Numbered from the stretch's first letter, positions 46,577-58,649 are shown. The stretch: 64,000 bases of DNA from Talinum fruticosum (GCA_021018815.1 JAITYX010000026.1:2852001-2916000); one strand, 5' to 3'. A program made the numbers and translations. The notes: generated by a model not told the origin, from the sequence alone.

Positions 46577-47650
46577 GATAATGAAGTACTATTTAGTTCT
46601 ACAAATTGCATTGTAAAAAATGCTCGAGATAAAGAAGGTAGTACTCTTTGGACCTAGATTTGAAAATACCTATGTTATTCCTCCGAGTCCTACTCAAAAT
46701 CGACTTCGTTAAAGCGTCGAGACAGTGAATCATGTTAAAGCGTCATATAGTGAATCATGGTTATGGCATAAGAGATTGGGGCACATTGGCATGAATACCA
46801 TAAACAAACTTTCAAAATGTGAACTGGTAAGAGGCCTTCCCGAATGAAAATACATCAAGGACCATGTTTGTGATGCATGCGTGAAAGGTAAACAAATCGA
46901 GCCTTATTTAAGGCCATCAAATATGTTTTTACTTCGAAACCTTTAGATTTGTTGCATGTTGACCTTTGTGGTCCAATGCCGCTTAAAAGTATCAAAGGTA
47001 GTGAGCATGTTTTCATTATAGTAGATGATTATTCTAGATTTACTTAGGTATATTTTTGAGAAATAAAAATGATGTATTTAAAGAGTTTGCCAAGTTGGCT
47101 AGACATGTTCAAGTTGAACAAAACACTCCCATTGTGAGAGTCGAAACGACCATGGAGGAGAATTCAAGGATAAATTTGGTAAACTCTGTGACAATTTGGG
47201 AATATATCACAACTTCTTGGCTCCAAATACTCCACAACAAAATGGAGTAGTTGAAAGGAAGAACTGCACCTTAGAGGAAATTTCAAGCACTACGATGATC
47301 AACAATAACCTTCCCTAATACTTTCGAGCGTAAGCGATCAATACAGACAACCTATGTTCAAAATCGGTGCCTTATTAGACCACTTCTAAAGAAGACTCCA
47401 TATGAACTCGTACAAAGGCAAAAAGCCCAATATCTCATACTTCAAAACCTTTGGATGCAAGTGTTTTGTACATGTTAACTGTAAGAAAAATCTAACCAAA
47501 TTTGAGCCTTGGTCGGACGAAGGTATATTTCTTGGATACTCCTTAGTCGAGTAAAGCATATAGAACTTTCAAGTAAATGCACTAAAAGTGTTGAGGAAAG
47601 TATTCATGTGGTTTTTGATGAGAATAATGATGGTCGGATCAGCTCTTTTA
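46577..47650 (+). pseudogene. Copia element 1 integrase, decayed
   Basis: GAG-pre-integrase WHKRLGHIGMNTINKLSKCE (about 46757) with its zinc H-H-C-C residues, then LLHVDLCGPMPLKSIKG and VFIIVDDYSRFT (catalytic Asp region). Further on come an NGVVERKN-like region in another frame (about 47240) and ISYFKTFGCKCFVHV (about 47430). Stops and frameshifts are frequent. Confidence 0.85.
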
Positions 47651-47959
47651 CTTTTAGTAATCTAAAGCTAAACAGGGACGAAGAAGAAGCGAGAAATTCC
47701 TGAAATTCCCAACTCGACCGTGCGAGAATCCAGTCAACCACATGGACATGCACAAGGTCAAACATAAGAAACTGAAATTCAAGAAAACTCAGGTCCCAAT
47801 CGACTCAAGAACAACCTATCTCCGAGCCATCAAATGTGGATTTCAACATGAATCCAAATCTTGACATCTATCAAGCAACCGGAAGAGGACTCGGATTCAA
47901 GCCTCATCATCCAAAGGATAAACTTCGCCTGAGCTCCTAGAAACTTTTGTGCATTCTTC

Positions 47960-48638
47960 CGCTTCATATTTAATGTAGAACCTAAGACCCATAAGGATGC
48001 ATTAGATAACCTGGATTGGATTAATGCCATGCAAGAAGAACTAGCCCAGTTTGAGAGAAACAAAACATTTACTTTGATCGGACCCAAAAGAAATCCTGTC
48101 ATAGGAACAAAATGGTTGTTTAGAAACAAGTTAGATGAGTCCGGGAACTTGGTTAGAAATAAGGCCTAACTAGTGGCCAAAGGCTATAACCAGGAACAAG
48201 GCATAGACTTTGAAAAGTCCTTTGCACCCGTAGCAGATTAGAAGCTCTTCCCATACTACTTGCATTTGCATCTTACATGGGAATGAAATTTTATCAAATG
48301 GACGTTAAGTGAGCATTTTTGAATGGGTACCTCAATGAAGAAGTGTATGTTGAACAACCGCCGGGTTTTGAAAACCCCAATTTTCCAAACCAGGCGTTTA
48401 AACTTTAAAAAGCACTTTATGGTCTCAAACAAGCCCCTAGAGCTTGGTACGAGAGACTAAGCAAATTTTTACTTGACAATAATTTCAAAAGATGGCTGAT
48501 TGATTAAACACTCTTCACCAAATCTAAAGGTAATGATTTCATTATTGTACAAATATATGTTGATGATATACTATTTGGAGCTACTAACGAAAAATTGTTC
48601 AAGGAATTCTTTAACTTGATGAGCAAAGAATTCGAGAT
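47960..48638 (+). pseudogene. Copia element 1 reverse transcriptase, 5' part, interrupted
   Basis: DWINAMQEELAQFERNKTF, GTKWLFRNKLDESG, AKGYNQEQGIDFEKSFAPV and then QIYVDDILFGATNEKL with an intact Y-x-DD catalytic motif. Further frames are broken. The sequence stops at ...LMSKEFE (48637) and resumes as MSMMGDLNFF at 61885, because element 2 is inserted between. Confidence 0.9.
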
Positions 48639-50007
48639 TGAAGGTTTGCTTTTGGAGAGATTAAGTCACCTAGAGGGGTGGGGGTGGGGGAATAGGGTGA
48701 TGGAAGATTTTTTAGAAATTACAAAGCTGTTTTACACGAAATGGCGTAGAAAATAATTCCGAGAGTGCAAGTACACAAGTAAATACGTGGAAACCCTCCT
48801 AGACTTAGAAATTCAAGCACCAAGTCAAATCCACTAATTGAATCCATAATTACAAGGACTGATTCCTTACATAATTTCTCCCTTAAACAATTCCCTTACA
48901 AGTTTATCTAGACTTAGAAATTCCCTTATCCGATCTAGTACTTCCTAATTGAGATAACCTTTATAGTTAGGGACAACCGAGCTGAGTTAACCCTTATAAC
49001 TCAGTCAAAGGACTTAGAAAGAAAGTAGAAAGAGTAGAAGTGATTACAAGACTTTCTTTAGAACTCGGAAAGTAAGAAAATACGGATTAGGAGTTGTAAG
49101 TCGAAGATTGAGTAAGAATGCACTAAGAAAGTGTTAAAGCAATGTGTTAAGCAATCTTCAAGTCTTGTGGAATGGCTCCTATTTATACACAATAGGGAAG
49201 AATGACTGTTGTGAATTGTTCGGACTGGTGAGCTTCAATAGCCATTGTAACGGCTAGTCCGAGTCACTAAGAAAAGGATCCGTTGAGAAGTGAACGTTGT
49301 GTGGTGGTCCTTGGCTGCAAAAGTAGTCCATCCCTCTGGTTGTGATTGAAATCAAGGGTGAAAACAATCTGTTAGACCCAAAGTTGTTGTTTACCGGATT
49401 TAGAAACAAACAACCCTAACACGGTGTCTAAGCCATGTCCGTAAATGGTTGATTTACGTATGCTTGGTGTTTAAGGGCTAGAAACCGATTGCTTTTGCTT
49501 TTCAAAAATAGCAAATCAAAGTGGTACCCAAAGTATAAAAATACTTTGGTCCAGAATTAGGCAAAGATAATAATTAATTCAAAGTAATTAAGCATGTAAT
49601 TATCTTTAGCCTTGAAGAATGGAATTTTCTAAGTCTAATATTCATTATGTTCAAATTCTATCTTGAGTCAAATCTTTAAATGATAAAGTTAGAAAGAATA
49701 AATCATTAGAATGTATAAGCTCGATCAAGTAAATAACTCTTCAATAAATAAACTCGACTTAGAAAGTGGAATTAACGTTGTAATTCATTTTCACTTAGAA
49801 CAACAAGTTAGTGCTTAGAATAAAAGCGTTTGAGAAATTATTTACTCATGCCATTGTTCCGAGTTGTGTCCGAGTGGGTCGAAACACAATTAAGAATGTT
49901 ATGCTTGATGAATGGTTTTTGAGTGGGTTAGAACATAATGAAAACTTAGATATGAGTGACTTAGAATCAAAACCATAGAGAGATAGAGAGTTATACCTGA
50001 GTTTTCA
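48639..50007 (-). repeat. 3' LTR of copia element 2
   Basis: tgaaggtttgcttttgg ... gagttttca on the plus strand, 1,369 bp with TG/CA ends. It aligns along its length with 60483-61881, with many small differences, so the insertion is not recent. Confidence 0.92.
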
Positions 50008-50022
50008 ATCTCCCCTTTATTA
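50008..50022 (-). other. Polypurine tract of copia element 2
   Basis: The minus strand reads ataaaggggagat immediately before the LTR start, as needed for plus-strand priming. Confidence 0.75.
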
Positions 50023-50459
50023 TGAAAGACATTCCATACTTAAGATAGAAACTAATCATTTCGGAGAGTTAAGTTTTTCATTGAGAGATGATTAGAGAAA
50101 GAAAGTAATGATGAATAAATAACAGTTCAGCTTAGATCATATATAACTCATAACATGCTTTGTAAGATAATCGGAGCATACTTTTTATATAGCAAAGGAC
50201 AATATATCGAGTAAGTATGAAAATATGCGCTCAAAAATAGACATGCTCTGAAATAAGTGAATTTCATTCATTACTTAGTAGAGGCAATTTATACGTAAAT
50301 TGTAGACAAACTAAGAAATGAACAAACATAGAAACAAATAAGGGAAAAACTCCCCTAAACCAAACATCTAAACTTTCTATCTTTTCTCTCCCTATGCATT
50401 TCAGCAAAAATAACAAAAGGAGGGAGGAAAGGACAACAAAATACAAAAGATATTGGACA

Positions 50460-52070
50460 AAAATTAAAATAGATTTTGAAATCGGGAAGGAGGGGCGATC
50501 AGGTGAGAGGTAGAAGATCGAGTGGTGCGCCTGTGCTTATACCCTTGAGTAGAAACAACTAGGCGAGGTGGCAACAACAAGTGGAATATCTCGGTAAAGG
50601 AATGGTCTTGGTTTTGTGAACCAAAGGTGGATCTTCCTCTTCTTCTTCTTCTTCCTCCATGAAAGCTGCTGCAGGTTGAGATTATGAGGAGGGGCCTTAG
50701 ACCGACCTTCATCACCAACTTCTTCCGAGCTACTCTGCGTGTGATAAGAAGAGATCACCTCGGGTTCTTTGTTGCCCTGGTCCTCGAGGTTGAACTCGCT
50801 TCAGCCTCCTTTTCTCCTTCTTCATCTCCTCCTTCAGCCTCTCCTAGGCCTTCTTCGCTTCTTCCGCAGCCTTCTTCCGACTCGAGACTTAGAAGAACTA
50901 GAGGACTCCTCGGATTTGTCTTTGTTAGGTTCCGAGTCCTCGACTGCGTTGGACCTTCTCTCTTGGAGGCAAAGAATTTGCTTTTTCTAGTCCTTGATCA
51001 CCTTTTTCAGCTTAGAAATCAGTCCTTGACTATGCTTGAGCTGAGTCCGAGCCTGGCTTTGCATCCGAGTTAGTATTGGGATGAAATCCTGGAAGGCTCT
51101 TAAAGTTGATTGCAACTCTAAAGCTAGAGAGACAAGTTTGTTGGCAATCTTCGAAGAAGCTTAATAGAAGGGGCAAGCAAAGAAGTGGATGGTCCAAGCA
51201 GTGAGAAGAGGGACCTCGAAGCAATCGGAGTTTGAGGTGGAGGAGGAGGGGTGCTAACTTAGACGAGTGAACCCGGACACCTGGTTTGATTTCCTGGTAT
51301 CCAAGACTTGTTAGTTCACCTCTGCCAAAACAAACGGCGAGGCTCTAAGAAAGAGTGAGGGTCATAAGGGATTTTGACCCCAAGCCATTTGAAAATAGCT
51401 AAAATAAGGGCTCCGAAAGGATATGGAGTCTTCTTCGAGTAAGATGGAATAGAAGCAATCTGTTCTAGAATGAATGGAAAGAGGTCTACATTGTAGCCCT
51501 CTAGAATGTCATAGAGAACCTTGATGACAATAGAATTGGGGTTCTCTTTAGACCGATAGTAAGAAAAGAAAGGCCTCATGAGAATGAAGCGGATAAGTCC
51601 GGCTTTAGAGATCATCCGAGTAATAGAAAAGTTCTTTGGCATACTTTTCAAAGAAGTCATCAACAACTTCAATGAAAGGGATGTGATTGGAGTTGAGAAA
51701 GAGAAACTTCACATCAAAAAGTTTGTGAAGTAGAGTAAGGTTGATACGAACCACCTTACCTTGGACAACGAAGAAATAACGTTATCTCTTGTCTGTCATG
51801 TGAGTCTAGAACTTAGTAACTAGGTCTAGGTAAATATACTCACGAAGCATAGATAGTGTTGAAAACCCTAGTTTTGGCGATGTGCTTCAACCAAGAAAAA
51901 GACGTTTTTGGAAAGAATTTTTCGTCCAGGAAGAAGTATTAGGCGATATTGAATTTTCCTATTCCTTGAGCGACCTCAGAATGAGTGGACTTGGTTCGAC
52001 CTTCTTTGTGGCCAAACCTCCTTCCACTGCTGATCCTCTCTTACGTATATTTGAGAAGATAGAGAATGTT
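50460..52070 (-). pseudogene. Extra reading frame of copia element 2 (plant transposon protein domain)
   Basis: Transcribed toward the 3' LTR. Pieces in order: about 52060-51960 (GSAVEGGLATKKVEPSPL), a TSFSWLKHIAKTRVFNT-like stretch, YIYLDLVTKF (about 51850), LFLNSNHIPFIEVVDDFFEK (about 51700). The best open part is 51672-51316, with ILEGYNVDLFPFILEQIASI and FGALILAIFKWLGVKIPYD. This order resembles the 'putative plant transposon protein' domain (PF20167) found in extra frames of plant LTR elements. The remainder to about 50460 is charged and low-complexity. Stops at several points show decay. Function unknown; envelope-like roles have been proposed for frames in this position but nothing here proves one. 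Confidence 0.6.
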
Positions 52071-52599
52071 TGAGAGTAAAGAAAGAGAGAGAGTAGAGAG
52101 TAGAAAGCACATATAATTGAGAAACAGAGAGAGTTTAAGTGCGAGAGTGGATGAATTCGAAAGCAAAGTGAGCATTAAGTAGGAAAAGTGAATGAGTGAA
52201 AATGAAGCGGTGCTATTTAAAGAGAGTAAAAGCTTTCAATCACCTTCCGACTTAGTACCAAGTAACTATTATCCGGCCGTTGAGTCTCGACGCATAACAG
52301 ACTAGTTTTCCAACGAGCTCCTCTCCAACAGACTAGTTCCGGTGATCTGTTTGCATGATAGAGAGAGAAACAAGGGATTTTTGAAAACATTTATGAGATT
52401 CTCCATTTATTTAGAGATGATCTCAAAATTTTGATGTCGATTTTGCTAAAATCTTAGTTTGACTCAAGTAATGTGTCCGAGTGACTCGAACACACTCGGA
52501 AAATTCATAACTCATAGCTTAGTCTCATTTTGTGTCAACCGATCCATTTGTTATTCACTTAAAACATATAACAATAAATCATAATAGAATAACTCATGC
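52071..52599 (-). promoter_or_regulatory. Spacer between pol and the extra frame, with TATA-like box
   Basis: The minus strand carries ctctttaaatagcacc (about 52220-52205) followed by a CT-rich leader ahead of the extra reading frame. That is promoter-leader-like architecture internal to the element. No coding sequence seen. Confidence 0.35.
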
Positions 52600-53918
52600 A
52601 ATAACTCGGATAATAGTGCATTTAACATGCCAAGCTCATTCTTAATAAAGTAAAACCGATCTTCACTCGGAGGCTTAGTGAAAATATCAGCTAATTGAAA
52701 TTTTGTAGGAATAAACTCAAGTTCAATATCACTTTTCTCGAATCGTCTCTCGAAAATGATACCGACCTCAATGTGTTTTGTCTTTGAGTGCTAAACTGGA
52801 TTCTTAGTGATGCTTATTGCACTTTGGTTGTCACACTTGATAGGAATAGATGTGAATAATAGACAAAAATCCTTTAAGTGTTGCTTGATCCGTAAATCTA
52901 AGCACAACAAGCTCTTATTGCAATGTACTCAGCCTCAACAGTGATAGAATAACCGAGTTCTCGCTTCTTTGAGTGCCGAAGATGAGTGATTGACCTAGAA
53001 ATTGACATGCTCCTAATGTGCTCTTTCTATCAACCTTGTATATAGTATAATGAGCATTTGAGTATCCAGTGAGGGTTAGTTCTAAGTCCGTTGAATACTA
53101 GAGATCAAGATTATGAGTTCTCGCAAGATATCTAAAAATTCTCTTCACCACAGTGAGATGTGATTCCTTAGGATTAGCTTAAAATCTTGTATAAAGGCAA
53201 ACACTCAACATGATATCTAGCCTACTAGATGTGAGATAAAGTAGAGATCTAATCATACCTCTCTAGAGTTTCGATCTACAACTTTATCTTTCTCATCCGA
53301 GTCCAGCTTTGTACTCGCTACTCATAGGTGTTGCTTGCATGCTTTACATCTTTTAGCTTGTATTTCTTCAATAACTCCTTGGTGTATTTAGATTGATGGA
53401 CATAGATGCCATCCTTTTCTTACTTGATTTCTAGTCCAAGGAAGAAATTGAGTTCTCCCATCATGCTCATTTGGAACTCCTGTCTCATTAACTCGGAAAA
53501 CTCTTGGCATAGAGTTTTATTAGTAGCTCCAAAAATAATGTTATCAACATAGATCTGGATAATGAGAAAATCATTCCCCTTGGTTTTTATAAAAAGAGTT
53601 TTGTCAATCTGACATCTTTTGAAATCATTTTCAACCAAGAAACCGCTTAGTCTTTTATACCAAGCTCCGGGAGCTTGTTTCGGACCATACAAAGTCTTTT
53701 ACAATTTGAAAACATGATTTGGAAATTGAGAGTTTTCAAATCCAGGGGTTGCTCAACATAAACTTCTTCTTGAATATAACCATTAAGAAATGCACATTTA
53801 ACATCCATTTGATAAAGCTTGATGTTCATGCTAGATACAAATGCTAAGAGAATTTTGATTGCCTCAATTTTAACAATAGATGCAAAGGTTTCCCCACAAT
53901 CAATTCCCTTTTCTTGGT
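52600..53918 (-). pseudogene. Copia element 2: C-terminal reverse transcriptase and RNase H
   Basis: From element 3's insertion point: KGIDCGETFASIVKIEAIKI, MDVKCAFLNGYIQEEVYVEQ, YGPKQAPGAWYKRLSGFLVE, then QIYVDNIIFGATNKTL. The second catalytic Asp of Y-x-DD is Asn here. Next are FFLGLEIK and, lower down, RNase H pieces ending HIEVGIIFERRFEKSDIELE and FQLADIFTKPPSEDRFYFIK near 52650. A frameshift lies near 53690 and stops occur in RNase H. The polyprotein would end near 52610. Confidence 0.92.
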
Positions 53919-55495
53919 TGAAGGTTTGCTCTGGGAGAGTCTCGAGTCACCCTAGAGGGGGTGAATAGGGTGATAGAACATTCTTTGCGAAAACACACTC
54001 TTCTTGACGAAAAGAGGCAAAGACAGTTTCGAGTCTAAACACGGGGTCGAAAAGATTGGACTCGTAAAGCAATGGATCGGAATAAACAAGCACGAGTAAG
54101 GCTATCTCGAGTCTAGAATGAACTCGTAAAGAGAACACGAGAGATTTTACGTGGAAACCCTCCCGGGGCAGAAAACCACGGCCCGTGTCAATCCGGACAC
54201 GAAGTCAAATCCACTATTTTGAGTCCACAAAATACCGTGAACTGATCGAACCCGAGTTGCTCCCTTGGACAACTCTATACAAGTTTTCCTAGACTCGAAG
54301 TTACCTTATCTCGATCTAGTACTTCCTAGCCGAGATAACCCTTACAGCTTAGGGACAACTAAGCTGAGTTAACCTTTACAGCTTAGTCAAGGGACCTTAC
54401 AAAGAATGTAAGAAGAGTTTGTAACTTAGTACAAGACTTTAGAACTCGGAGAATACGGAATTACGGAATGGGAGTTGTAAGTAGAAGATTGGAAGTAAAT
54501 ACAATGACTTTTCTCAAGTATGTGTATTAACAATAGAATCGGCAATCTTCAAGTCTTGTGAAGTGGCTTCTATTTATAGATAACCAAGCAGAGTAGCCGT
54601 TATCTCTTTCTGCCGACCGAGAGTCCTCTCGTGACCGTTGATAATGGCTTTCCGAGTCACTCGTAAAGTATCCGTTGAAATATGGACGTTGGACAACGGT
54701 TTAACTCTCTTGGAAGTCCCAAAACCATCGGTTGTGTCTTGAAAAATAAGGTGAAACCACCGTTAGGCTTGGCGTTCTAGTTTTCCGGATATGGAAGCGG
54801 CATGGCTTCGACACAATCTTCCGGGACTAAAGCAGAGAAGGTGAAAAGCCATATCTCGCTGGTGATTTGACGTTCGAAGCCAGGCTACTTTTGTAGTTTG
54901 AAAAGATATCCTCGATCGAATAACCTACAAAAGTAAAACACCTTTCGGTTCTCAAAGTATAAAATACTTTGGTCCAAGGTTAGACACGAGATAATAAAAT
55001 AATTATGATAATTACGCAATTGATTATCCGAGTCGAAAAGAAATGGAATTTTCGAGTCTAATATCCATGATACTCGGAATTCCATATGACTTAGTCTTAA
55101 GCAAAGAATCAAGTTCTATAACGAATATCGAGTGGGAAAAACTTGACATAGACTAAGCATGAAATAAACTATGAATGCCGACTATGCAAACGATAGAATA
55201 AATAACCATAAGTCAGATTTTGAGTGAGAAACGGCGGAATACGGTATATTCGAAATGCGATTAGTCCGAGTGAGAATGGACTCGGAATAAAGAACCGGTT
55301 TTCGAGTCGCTAACTAAAAAGCGATAAAAGAGATAATTGAGGGCCGAAATACTTAGAGAAAATATTATTTTACTCAAGTAAGTTTCTAGGACGCGAGAGA
55401 ATGCCTTGGAATCAAAACTCTATATGAATAACATCGTTATACCCGATTCCTTTTGCATGACTCGGAAAGATATTGAGCGAGTGTCCGAGTCTTCA
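53919..55495 (-). repeat. 3' LTR of element 3
   Basis: Starts tgaaggtttgctctgggag and ends gtgtccgagtcttca. It shares the gtgaatagggtgat, cgtggaaaccctccc and aatctcccc-adjacent blocks with the element 2 LTRs but is longer and diverged. Confidence 0.9.
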
Positions 55496-56700
55496 ATCTC
55501 CCCTTTTTGATGAAAGGCATTGCATACTTAAACAGAAACTTTGTTAGAGGAAAATAGATTGATTCCGAGTAGTTCGCTCATGAGTAATGCATATTGAATA
55601 AGTTAGAGCAATATATAATATCTCAAAGCAAAATAAAATAAAGTATGCTTTTCACATTAACTCGAAAAAATAGAGAACTCGAAATTAATAATGAAATGCA
55701 TCACTTCATTAAAAAGAAAGCGATTACAAGGGAATAAACTCCCCTAAACAAGACAACCAGTTTCGACCACATTTCTCCCCCTTGCCTTTCAAAGAAAAAC
55801 AAAGAAATAAAAAGAAGGGAGAAAAGTACAAGGTATACACATTAGTTGTCCGGACAAAAAGAAAATATGAACGAAGAAATTTTGGAGACACCGAGGAATT
55901 GTGACTCGGTGCATGGCTCCAACTAGGGAGGAGGGATTTCGAGTGGAGGCGGAGGTGCGCCGACGCCGATACGATCTTGACGATGTGCTTGAGCACGGCG
56001 AAGGGAGAACCGGAATTGTTCGCAGGGGCTCGGCTCCGAGTGGCCGACCCGGAGAGAGTGGATCGAGGGTTCTTCCCTTGGGACCTCGGGGCGGGAGGGG
56101 CTGCTCCGGCCGACTCGCCGGAGGAGCGAGATCTTCGACCCACTCGGACTCGCTGTCCGAGCCGAGTACAACAATTTGAGCTTGGGAGTAGATCGACCCT
56201 CGGCAGTTGCCACGGCCTCTTCTTCCCTTTGCCCGAAAGGGCCTGCCTCGGCCGCAGGTTCCTCAAGCATCCTCCGCCGCATCTGCAGCCTTCTTCCTCT
56301 TCTTCCTCGGCTTCCTCGCTGTCCGAGGAGGTCGGGCCGGGCTCGAAGACGCCTCGGATGCGTCCGAGTCATCCCGGTCCTGAGCCGCCTTGGACCGTCT
56401 CTCTCGAGGAGCTCGGCCAGCTCCTTCGCTCCTTAACCAGCTCTCTCATCTAAAGAACGAGAGACTCGCTGCTCTCGGATTTGGGATTGACCAGTCTTTT
56501 GGTTGATGGTCGGACCCCGAAGAACGGACTTGAAAGCCTTGAGCATGTCTCTCGAGTTCGGAAGACACAGAGCCGATCTTGTCCATGAAAACAGGGACAA
56601 GAGGGCAGAGAGAGTTTTGGAAGCACCCGAGGTGGAGGCACCACCAGGTGAAGAGGGAAGAGGGAGAGGGGTTGATTTCGAGTCCGAGGTGGAGAAGGTG
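55496..56700 (-). pseudogene. Internal remnant of element 3
   Basis: GC-rich, Arg/Ser/Pro-rich frames on both strands. The minus frame is the relevant one by homology. Blocks such as ttggaccgtctctctcgagg parallel ttggaccttctctcttggag in element 2's extra-frame region (near 50955). So this is the 3' part of the same extra reading frame. Overlapping frames on the other strand are composition artefacts. Confidence 0.5.
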
Positions 56701-56737
56701 GACTCGTAAAGATATTGAGCGAGTGTCCGAGTCTTCA
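56701..56737 (-). repeat. 37-bp remnant of the 5' LTR of element 3
   Basis: gactcgtaaagatattgagc...gagtcttca matches the end of the left LTR (55459-55495) with one difference. The rest of this LTR is gone, yet the target duplication beside it is intact. Confidence 0.88.
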
Positions 56738-56742
56738 TTGGT

Positions 56743-57566
56743 TATACCCATGGGCAACTATTTTGGTCTTATTTCTACCTACCATCCCTCCCTCATCCAG
56801 TTTGTTCTTGAAAACCCATGTGGTTACTATAATCGGGTGGTTAGAAGGTCGTTTGGTCGAGTCCGGACTTGGTTTCCTTCAAATTGATTCAATTCATCTT
56901 GCATGGCCTCTACCTACTCGAGGTTCGGTTAAGGCTTCTAGTACATTTTTAGGTTTAGTTAAAGATATGAATGCTGAAAATGAACATAAATTTTACAAAG
57001 AAGAACGAGTTCTTACCCCACTCGTTGATATCGGAAAGTATATTCTCGGGTGGGTGACTAGATGCATATTTGAAAGCTCTACTCGTCCTCCGGTTTACCA
57101 AGTTTGTTGATTGAATAGGCTGATCTTCAGTTAGTTGCTCTTGTTGAACTTTTGCATTGGCTTGTCCTTCAACGATTCCGAGCTGGCTCTTAACTTGTTC
57201 ATTTTGAGTCACTTCATTCCGAGTTCGCTCAATCCGAGTTGCCTCAATTCTTTTGTTTTGACTCATTCCGAGCTTAGTTTCAACAAGTATCATCTTTATC
57301 ACTCGTTAAGCTTGAGATATGATAAGGTAGATTCACTTATCCTGCTAAAGTCAATCTCTTCAAAGCCAACGTGGATGCTTTCTTCCACTTTGTTAGTTCT
57401 TTTGTTAAAAACTCTATAAGCTTTACTCGTGAGATGAATAACCTAAAAATATACCTTCATCTAACTTTGCATCAAACTTAGTCAGATGTTCCTTACCATT
57501 GTTATGCACATAACAGTTACATCCAAATGGTTTAAAGTAGGAAATGTTAGGCTTCTTTCCTTTATA
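56743..57566 (-). pseudogene. Copia element 2: integrase C-terminus, linker and reverse transcriptase start
   Basis: The minus strand gives KYASSHPPENILSDINE (about 57050) after a Gln/Asn/Glu-rich linker, the typical integrase-to-RT spacer. It is followed by a QDELNQFE-like and WVFKNKLDEGG-type start of reverse transcriptase in shifting frames (56955-56743). This ends with a HGYNQ-type motif exactly at element 3's insertion. Confidence 0.8.
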
Positions 57567-58055
57567 CTACTCATAGGGTGTCTTCTTCGGAATGAGTCCG
57601 ATGAGGCATCTATTGAGTGTATAGTTTGGCGTGTTGATCGCTTCAGCCCGTAAATAGTAAGGTAGATAATATTCAATCATCATTGTCCTTCCTATTTCTT
57701 CAAGAGTTCTGTTCTTTCTCCCCACTACTCCATTCTGTTGAGGAGTTCTTGGTGTTAAGAAGTTATGGGAGATGTCATTCTTGTCACATAAGTCTACAAA
57801 TTCCGAGTAATCGAACTCCCTTCCATGGTCGGCTAAAATTCTTCCGATCCGATTCTCCGACTCCACTTGAATTTTCCTGCAGATCTTAGTGAACTCTTTA
57901 AAGTCTTCATTCTTGTTCTTAGAAAACACACCCAGTGTCAATCGTGAATAATCATCAACAATAACTAACACATATGATTTACCTCCTAAGGTTTTCACAA
58001 GAATTTCACCACACAAATCCATATTAACCAATTCAAGTACTTTGGATGTAGACAC
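57567..58055 (-). pseudogene. Copia element 2 integrase core
   Basis: LELVNMDLCGEILVKTLGGK, VLVIVDDYSRLTLGVF (first catalytic Asp), RIGRILADHGREFDYSEF (second Asp), TPQQNGVVGRKNRTLEEIG. In the last motif the family has Glu before RKN (catalytic Glu of D-D35-E) but here it is Gly. The frame is otherwise open for 162 codons. The GAG-pre-integrase part lies just upstream, at 58056-58380, with stops. Confidence 0.93.
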
Positions 58056-58383
58056 AGCTTTGAGTGGTTTGAAAGATAATCCGACTTGGTTTCCTTTTGT
58101 GCATGCTTCACGATTTTATCTTTCTTAAATGCATACTTAGGTAAACCCCTAACTAATCCATGAGATGCAAGCTTCTTGATGGTATGCATGCGTGACCTAG
58201 TCTATGATGCCATGTCCATGAATCATTATTCAAAGATGCTTTCAAACATGATAAATTCTAACTAGAATCGAGAGAGGAATAGTATAAGTGTTACCCGACC
58301 TCAAACCCGAGAGTTTTGTCTCTTTGGTGACTCGCATCGAAATAAAGCAGTTGGTCCGAGTGAATCTAACCTCTTGACCTTTG
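58056..58383 (-). pseudogene. Copia element 2 GAG-pre-integrase region
   Basis: HTIKKLASHGLVRGLPKYAF (about 58180) is the conserved segment between protease and integrase. Frames are broken on either side and the zinc-binding Cys residues are only partly legible. Confidence 0.75.
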
Positions 58384-58623
58384 TCACGTAGCCGAGATAT
58401 GCTTAGGAGATTGTATTTGTCCTTTCACAAGGTAGATTGGACTAACCGAGTTGTCTCCTTGACCAACCTTGCCAATCCCAACTATCTTGCCTTTACTATT
58501 GTCTCCAAATGTGACTTTTCCTCCATTCATATCTTCTAACTCAAAGAAGAGTTTTGAGTCTCCGGACATATGGTGTGAGCATCCACTATCTAAGTACCAG
58601 TGACCATTTTGTTTTTGAGTCAC
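58384..58623 (-). pseudogene. Copia element 2 protease domain
   Basis: WYLDSGCSHHMSGDSKLF contains the retropepsin D-S-G motif in the plant copia form. It is followed by GGKVTFGDNSKGKIVGIGKV and PIYLVKG. An open stretch of about 80 codons, without an intact link to gag. Confidence 0.92.
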
Positions 58624-58649
58624 CTACAAAATAGAAACAAACTAACCAT

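Larger units (their letters stand above)
53919..56737 (-). mobile_element. LTR element 3 nested in the reverse transcriptase of element 2
   Basis: The flanking duplication is ttggt (53914-53918 and 56738-56742), with TG...CA ends. The left LTR, 53919-55495 (1,577 bp), is the 3' LTR in minus sense. The polypurine tract aaaaaggggagat is adjacent at 55496-55508. The internal part 55496-56700 resembles the charged end of element 2's extra frame region. At the right only the last 37 bp of the other LTR remain (56701-56737). No gag or pol. It belongs to the same broad LTR family as element 2. Confidence 0.92.

Noticed and set aside
55724..56757. Several overlapping frames of 90-180 codons
   Set aside because: GC-rich remnant of element 3. 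Only the minus frame has homology support, and it is truncated.
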